From the NCBI GenBank assembly GCA_030627905.1, contig DAOVRZ010000100.1, forward strand, positions 1 to 21,639: 21,639 nt of DNA, written 5' to 3'. A program made the translations under genes and the position numbers. Numbering within the stretch: the first letter of the stretch is position 1; the number at the start of each line of letters is the position of its first letter. A model generated the notes under the pieces. The model did not search any database. It was given only the letters and a program-made list of their open reading frames with translations, and was not told where the DNA came from. Source of the DNA: JAGMES01 sp023128035 (GTDB lineage: Bacteria > Bacillota > Halanaerobiia > DY22613). This document shows, piece after piece, positions 12,201 to 21,200 of this stretch.

Positions 12201-15200
12201 CCATCAGCTTTTTACCTACTCAGATTTGTGAAGAATTCATGACTCTTAAGAATAAGTCTTTAAGAAAATTATTGGCTGGTGGTGATAAGTTAAAACATTA
12301 TCTACCACAAAGATATGATATTGTAAACAATTATGGCCCAACAGAAAATACAGTCGTTAGTACAAGTTTTCTGGTTGATAATAATTTTGATAACATTCCT
12401 ATAGGTAAACCGATTTCTAATGTACAGATATTAATACTCGATAAACACAATAATATCCAACCGATAGGAGTTCCAGGTGAACTGAGTATTTTAGGTGCTA
12501 GTTTGGCGAGAGGATATCTAAAACGGCCAGAATTGACAGAAAAGAGTTTTGTGACCAATCCATTTGCAGTACATGGTGCAACAATGTATCGTACAGGAGA
12601 TTTAGCAAGGTGGATGCTAGATGGAAGTATTGAGTTTTTAGGCCGAATAGATAATCAAGTTAAAATTCGTGGTAATAGAATAGAATTAGGAGAAATTGAA
12701 AGTCATTTATTAAATCATAAATTAGTAAAAGAAGCAATTGTCATAGCGAGAGTAGATAAAAATAACGCTAAATATTTATGTGCATACATAGTAGCAGATA
12801 GGGAAGTAACCGTAGGAGAGTTAACTCCAAAGGAGCTAAGAGAGTATTTGTTAAAGAATTTACCAGAATACATGATACCATCATATTTTGTACAACTAGA
12901 TAAAATGCCTTTAAATGCGAATGGAAAAATAGATAGAAAGGCCCTTCCAGAACCTGAAGGTAACATAGCACTAGGAACAGAGTATGAAGCTCCAAGAAAT
13001 AAAACAGAAGAAAAACTAGTAGAAATCTGGACTGAAATATTAGGAATAGAAAAGGTTGGGATTAACGATAATTTCTTTGAACTTGGAGGCCATTCTTTAA
13101 AGGCAACCGTACTTACAGGAAAAATACTCAAAGAATTACATGTAGAAGTGCCTTTAAGCGAAATATTTAGAACTCAAACAATAAAAGGAATAAGTGACTA
13201 TATACAATGTGCAACCCAAATTGCATATGAAGCAATAGAAAAAGCAGATTCTGCAGACTATTATGAAGCGTCTTCAGCACAAAAGAGAATGTACATGCTA
13301 CAACAGTTTGACTTACAAAGTATTGGGTATAATATGCCGTCTGCACTAGAAGTTGAAGGAAGACTCAATTTAGAAAAAGTAAAAAAATCTTTCTATGAAC
13401 TTATCAGAAGACATGAAACCTTAAGAACATCCTTTGAAACAATAGAAGAGAAGATAGTCCAAAGAGTAAATTCTTTCACTCAGGTAGAAGCAGAATTTAA
13501 TGTAGAACTCTTAGAAGAAACAGACAAAACTATCGAAGAAGTAATAAATGAATTCACAAGAACATTTGATTTGAGTAAAGCACCTTTATTTAGAGTAAGT
13601 GTGATAATAGTAGAAGAAGATAAATACATACTCATGTTTGACATGCACCATATAATATCAGACGGAACATCTATGGGGATATTTGTGAACGAGTTTGTCA
13701 GCATTTATGAAGGTAAAGAATTGGATGAACTAAGAATTCAATACAAAGATTATGCTGAATGGCAGAATGAATTATTGAGATCAGATGTTATGAAAAAGCA
13801 AGAAGAGTATTGGGTAAATAGATTTAGTGATCCCACTCAGAATGATGGGCAAGTACCAGTATTAAACATGCCAATTGATTATCCAAGACCAACTATGCAA
13901 AGTTTTGAAGGAGATAGTATCAGTTTTAAGTTAGATAAGGAATTAACAAAAAATCTTGAAAGAATCGCCAAAGAGACAGGTAGTACAATGTATATGGTAC
14001 TCTTATCAGGGGTAAATATCTTGTTATCTAAATATAGTGGTCAGGAAGATATAATAGTAGGAAGTCCAATTGCAGGCAGACCACATCCAGACTTAGATAA
14101 AATTATAGGAATGTTTGTAAATACTCTTGCGATGAGAAACAATCCAAAAATAAATAAGACTTATAAAGAATTTCTAAAGGAAGTAAGAGAAAATGCATTA
14201 AAGGCATATGAAAATCAGGTGTATCAGTTTGAAGAGTTAGTAGATAAGTTAGAGTTACAAAGGGATTTAAGTAGAAATCCATTATTTGATGTTATGTTTA
14301 CAATGCAAAATATGGATAGTGGAGAATTAAATATTAAAGATATAAAGCTTACATCATATAATTATAAGAAAAAAACATCAAAATTCGATGTAACATTTTT
14401 TGCCTCCGAAGTAAATAAAGAAATAATTTTCGGACTTGAATATAATATCAAGCTATTTAAAAGAGATACTATAGAGCGAATGATATCACATTTTAAAAAG
14501 ATACTTAAAATAGTAGTAGTAAATACACAGATTAAATTAGGGGAAATTGCTATTCTTACAGAAGAAGAAAAACACCTAATACTTGTTGATTTCAATAAAA
14601 CAGAAGTTGATTATCCAAAAGATAAAACATTATGTGAACTATTTGAAGAACAAGTGACAAAAACCCCTGATAACATAGCTGTTGTATTTGAGCAAAAACA
14701 TCTAACCTATCCAGAATTAAACGTCAGGTCGAATCAACTTGCCAGAGTTCTAAGACAGAGAGGAGTTAAACCTGATAAAGTAGTTGCAATCATGTTAGAA
14801 CGATCTCTTGAAATGATAGTTGCAATTATGGGGATATTGAAAGCAGGAGGAGCATATCTGCCTATTGATCCAGATTATCCACTAGAAAGAAAACAATATA
14901 TGCTGGAAGATAGCAACACAGAAATTTTACTTACACAACTAAAGATGGTCGATAGGGTAAGTTTTGCCGGAGATATGATTAATCTTGATAGCACGACATG
15001 CCATGAAGATGGTTCCAATCTTGAAGTAGTAAACAAACCTGAAGATTTACTTTATGTCATATATACTTCAGGTTCCACTGGAAAACCTAAAGGGGTGATG
15101 ATAGAGCACCGAAATATTATAAATCTCATCAGCTTTGAATATGCAAAGACAAATATTAACTTTAAAACAAAGGTGCTACAGTTTACTACTATAAGCTTTG

Positions 15201-18200
15201 ATGTAAGTTATCAAGAAATATTCTCAACACTTCTTGCAGGAGGAGAATTACACCTGATTGATGATGAAATCAGGAAAAGTCCTGAAAAACTTTTGGATTT
15301 CGTAAAAACAAATAAAATAGAAGTATTATTCTTACCAACTTCCTACTTTAAGTTCATAGCATGTGAAGGAGAATATCTGAGAGACTTTCCTGAAAATATT
15401 AAACATATAATCGTAGCTGGAGAGCAGCTTATCATTACTGAAGAACTAAAGCAATATTTGAAAGAAAAAGAAGTATATCTCCATAATCATTATGGTCCTT
15501 CAGAAGCACATGTTGTATCTACGTATACAATAGAGCCGACAAATGAAATCTCTGCGCTACCACCGATTGGTAAACCTATAAGTAATACAAAGCTCTATAT
15601 AGGAAAGATGGATGAGCATACAGAAAAAATAAATCTTACACCAATCGGAGTAGTAGGTGAACTCTATATTTCTGGTGATTGTGTAGGTAGAGGTTATTAC
15701 AATAGACCTGAGTTTACAGCGAAGAAATTTATGACAGATCCGTTTACAGGACACAGACTTTACAAGACAGGTGATTTAGCAAGATGGCTATCAGATGGTA
15801 ATATAGAGTTTAGAGGAAGAATAGATCATCAAGTAAAGATAAGAGGATACAGAATAGAAATTGGAGAGATAGAAAGCCAGCTTTTAAAGCATGAAGCGAT
15901 AAAAGAGTCTGTAGTTCTGGCCAAAGAAAATTCCAGAATTAAATACCTATGTGCCTATGTAGTAGGAAATAACGAACTTACAGTGGCGGAACTCAGAGAA
16001 CATTTGTCTAAAGAATTACCTGACTATATGATTCCTTCATATTTTGTTAAACTTGACAGTATCCCACTTACCCCGAATGGTAAGGTTGATAGGAAGGCGT
16101 TGCCTGAACCAGAAGATAACATTGATGCAGGAGTAAAGTATGTTGCGCCTACTAATAATGTAGAAGAAAAGCTATCAGAAATATGGTCAGATGTTTTAGG
16201 TATAGAAAAAATCGGAATTAATGATGATTTCTTTGAACTTGGAGGACATTCCTTAAAGGCAACAATATTAATAGGAAAAATACACAAAGAATTTAATGTA
16301 GAAGTATCATTAAGAGAAATATTTAAAACACCAACGATAAAAGAAATCAGCAACTATATTCAAAGTGCATCAAAAACATTATATCAGACCATAGAAAAAG
16401 TAGATTCCGCAGACTATTATGAAGCATCCTCAGCACAAAAGAGAATGTATATGCTCCAGCAGTTCGATTTAAGCAGTACAAGTTATAATATGCCAGGGAT
16501 GTTGCAAATAGAAGGAAGGTTAAATTTAGAAAGAGTAGAAAAAGTTTTTGATGAACTTATCAGAAGACATGAAACCTTAAGAACATCTTTTGAAACAATT
16601 GAAGAGAAAATAGTACAAAGAGTAAATGAAACAGTAGTGTTTGGAGTAGAATATATAGAAAAATCAGATAAAGATATTGATAAAATAATAAAAGAATTTG
16701 TAAGTACATTTGATCTAAGCAAAGCGCCTTTGTTTAGAGTAAGTGTTATAGAATTAGAAAAAGATAAATACATACTCATGTTTGATATGCACCACATAAT
16801 TTCAGATGGCGTATCGATGGGAATACTTGTAAACGAGTTCGCAAGTCTTTATGAAGGTCAAGAATTAGATAAACTAAGAATTCAATATAAAGATTATGCG
16901 GAATGGCAGAATAAATTATTAAGATCAGATGTTATGAAAAAACAAGAAGAATATTGGCTAGATAGATTTAATGATCCCACTCAGAATGATGGGCAAGTAC
17001 CTGTATTAAATATATCAACTGATTACCAAAGACCAACCATACAAAACTTTGCAGGAGACAGTGTAAACTTTAAATTAGATAAGGAATTAACAAAAAATCT
17101 TGAAAGAATCGCAAAAGAAATAGGTAGTACACTGTATATGGTACTTTTATCTGGAGTAAATATACTATTAGCCAGATATAGTGGACAAGAAGACATAATA
17201 ATAGGAAGTCCAATAGCAGGTAGACCTCATGCTGATTTGGACAAAATCATCGGAATGTTTGTAAACACTCTTGCTATGAGAAATTACCCAGAAGGAAAAA
17301 AGATGTATAAAGAATTTCTTCAGGAAGTAAGAGATAATGCATTAAAGGCATATGAAAATCAAGATTATCAATTTGAAGAGTTAGTAGATAAGTTAGAGCT
17401 ACAAAGAGATTTAAGTAGAAATCCATTATTTGATGTCATGTTTTCGATGCAAAATATGGATAGTGGAGAATTAAATATTAAAGATATAAAACTTACACCA
17501 TATAATTATGAAAACAAAATATCAAAGTTTGATTTAACATTCTCAGCAAGTGAAACAGATCAAGAAATTATTTTTCAGCTTGAATACAGCACCAAGCTAT
17601 TTAAGAGAGAAACTGTAGAAAGAATGATACCACACTTAACAAATATATACAAAGTAGTAGCTGCAAAAGTAACGATTAAATTAAGTGATATACAAATGCT
17701 TACAGAAGAAGAAAAAGGTAAGATTCTTTATGAATTTAATAATACTGCTGAAGATTATCCAAGAGATAAAACAATACATCAGATATTTGAAGAACAGGTA
17801 GCAAAAACTCCAGATAAGATTGCAGTCATCTATAAAGATCAAAAACTAACATATCTAGAATTGAACGAGAAAGCAAATCAATTAGCAAGTATGCTAGGTG
17901 CAAAAGGTGTTAAAGCAGATAAATTAGTGGGATTGATGGTAAATCGTTCACTGGAAATGGTAATTGGCATGTTGGGAGTTTTAAAATCTGGTGCTGCTTA
18001 TGTGCCAATTGATCCGAAATATCCTCTTAATAGAATCCAATATATTCTGGAGGATAGTAGAATAGATATACTTTTAATTGAGATTGATCTAAAAGGAAAA
18101 ATAGATTTTATCGGAGATATCATAGATATCTCAGATCAAGAGATATATACTAACGACAATTCACTCAATTTAGAAACTATTAGTAGTATTAATAATCTGG

Positions 18201-21200
18201 CTTATATCATTTATACTTCAGGATCAACTGGTAAACCAAAGGGTGTTATGGTTGAACAGTGTAATCTTACTGCTTATATTCATGCTTTTAAACAGGAATT
18301 TACACTAACATCTGATGATATTGTATTACAACAAGCATCTTTTGCTTTTGATGCATCAGTAGAAGAAATCTATCCGATTTTGACTGTTGGTGGAAGGCTA
18401 GTACTTCCTGAAAATCAAGAGATAGTTGATATTCGTTCACTGATGAAGACAATAACAGAAAATAAGGTAACTTTAGTTAGTTGCTCACCTTTGATGTTAA
18501 ATGAGTTTAATAAAAACGAACCATTAAACTCCATTCATACATTTATCAGTGGTGGAGACGTATTAAAAGGAGAGCATATCACAGAACTCTTAAAATATGC
18601 AAAAGTCTATAACACCTATGGCCCAACTGAGTCTACAGTTTGTGCAACTTATTATAGATGTACAACTGATAAGATCACAAATATCCCGATCGGAAAACCA
18701 ATTTCGAATTATCAGGTATATATTTTAGACAAATATCAGAACATATGCCCAATAGGGGTTGCAGGTGAGTTATGTGTTTCTGGAGATGGTGTAACCCGTG
18801 GTTATTTAAATAGAGACGAATTAACAGCCGAAAAATTTATCCAAAATCCATTTGTCACTGAAAATGAGTGTTTCAGGATTTACAGAACAGGAGATCTTGC
18901 AAGATGGAATTCTGATGGAAGGATTGAATTTTTAGGAAGAATAGATCATCAAGTAAAAATACGTGGATATAGAATTGAGCTTGGGGAAATAGAAAGTCAG
19001 TTATTAAAATCTGAGATAATAAAAGATGCGATTGTAATAGATAGTGAAGATGAAGATGGAATTAAATATTTATGCGCATATGTAGTGACAGAAAAGAAAT
19101 TAACAATGGAAGAAATTACTTTAAAGGAATTAAGAGAATTTTTATCAAAGAGCTTACCAGAATACATGATACCATCATACTTTGTGCAATTGGAGAAAAT
19201 ACCCTTGACTTCAAATGGTAAGGTAGACAGAAAGGCATTACCAAAACCAGAGGGTAATATAGTGCTAGAAACAGAATATGTAGGTCCAAGAAATGAGCAA
19301 GAGAAAAAATTAGAAAAAATATGGAAAGAGGTTTTAGGAACAGACCAAATAGGAATTAACGATAATTTCTTTGAATTAGGAGGTCATTCTTTAAAAGCAA
19401 CAATATTAATAGCAAAAGTGCATAAAGAATTAAATGTAGAAGTACCATTAAGCGAATTATTTAAAACACCAACAATAAAGGAAATCGGTGAATATATCCA
19501 AAATGCAACAATAAAAGCATATGAAGCAATAGAAAAAGTGGAAAGAAAAGAATACTATGAAGCATCCTCAGCACAGAAAAGACTGTACATTCTACAACAG
19601 TTTGACTTACAAAGCACCTGGTATAATATGCCATCTGCACTTAACGTTGAAGGACTACTGAATATAGAAAAAGTAGAAAAAGCTTTTTTAGAACTTATTA
19701 ATAGACATGAAACTTTAAGAACATCATTTGAAACAGTTGAAAAGAAGATAGTCCAGAAAATACATTCGAACACAAGCCTTGAAGAAGAGTTTAAAGTAGA
19801 GTTTATAAAAAATACAGATAAAACTATCGAAGACGTAGTAAATGAATTTATAAGACCATTTGATCTGAATAAAGCTCCTTTATTTAGAGTAGGTGTTATA
19901 GAATTACAAGAAGATAAATACATACTCATGTTTGACATGCACCATATAATATCAGACGGTACATCTATGGGGATATTTGTAAACGAGTTTGTAAGGATTT
20001 ATGAAGGTAAAGAATTAGATGAACTAAGAATTCAATACAAAGATTATGCAGAATGGCAAAATGAATTATTGAGATCAGATGTTATGAAAAAGCAAGAAGA
20101 ATATTGGGTAAATATATTTAGTGATTCCGCTCAGAATGATGGGCAAGTACCAGTATTAAACATGCCAATTGATTATTCAAGACCAACTATGCAAAGTTTT
20201 GAAGGAGATAATATCAGTTTTAAATTAGATAAGGAATTAACAAAAAATCTTGAAAGAATCGCCAAAGAGACAGGTAGTACAATGTATATGGTACTCTTAT
20301 CAGGGGTAAATATCTTGTTATCTAAATATAGTGGACAGGAAGATATAATAGTAGGAAGTCCAATTGCAGGCAGACCACATCCAGACTTAGATAGAATTAT
20401 TGGAATGTTTGTAAATACTCTTGCAATGAGAAACAATCCAAAAATAAATAAGAGTTATCAAGAATTCCTAAACGAAGTAAGAGAAAATGCATTAAAAGCG
20501 TATGAAAATCAGGAATATCAATTTGAAGAGTTAGTAGATAAGTTAGATATACAAAGGGATTTAAGTAGAAATCCACTATTTGATGTTATGTTTACAATGC
20601 AGAATATGGATAGTGGAGATTTAAATATTAAAGATATAAAGCTTACACCATATAATTATAAAAATAAAACATCAAAATTTGATCTAACATTTTTTGCCTC
20701 CGAAGTAAATAAAGAAATAATTTTAACACTTGAATATAATACCAAACTATTTAAAAGAGATACTATAGAACGAATGATATCACATTTTCAAAAGATACTT
20801 AAAATAGTAGTAGCAAATACACAGATTAATCTAGAGGAAATTGATATTCTTACAGAAGAAGAAAAACACCTAATACTTCTTGATTTCAATAAAACAGAAG
20901 TTGATTATCCAAAAGATAAAACATTATGTGAACTATTTGAAGAACAAGTGACAAAAACCCCTGATAACATAGCTGTTGTAATTGAGCAAAAACACCTAAC
21001 CTATCAAGAATTAAACGTCAGGGCTAACCAACTTGCCAGAGTTCTAAGACAGAGAGGAGTTAAACCTGATAAAGTAGTTGCAATCATGCTAGAACGATCT
21101 CTTGAAATGATAATTGCAATAATGGGGATATTGAAGTCAGGAGGAGCTTATCTACCTATTGATCCAGATTATCCACTAGAAAGAAAACAATATATGTTGG

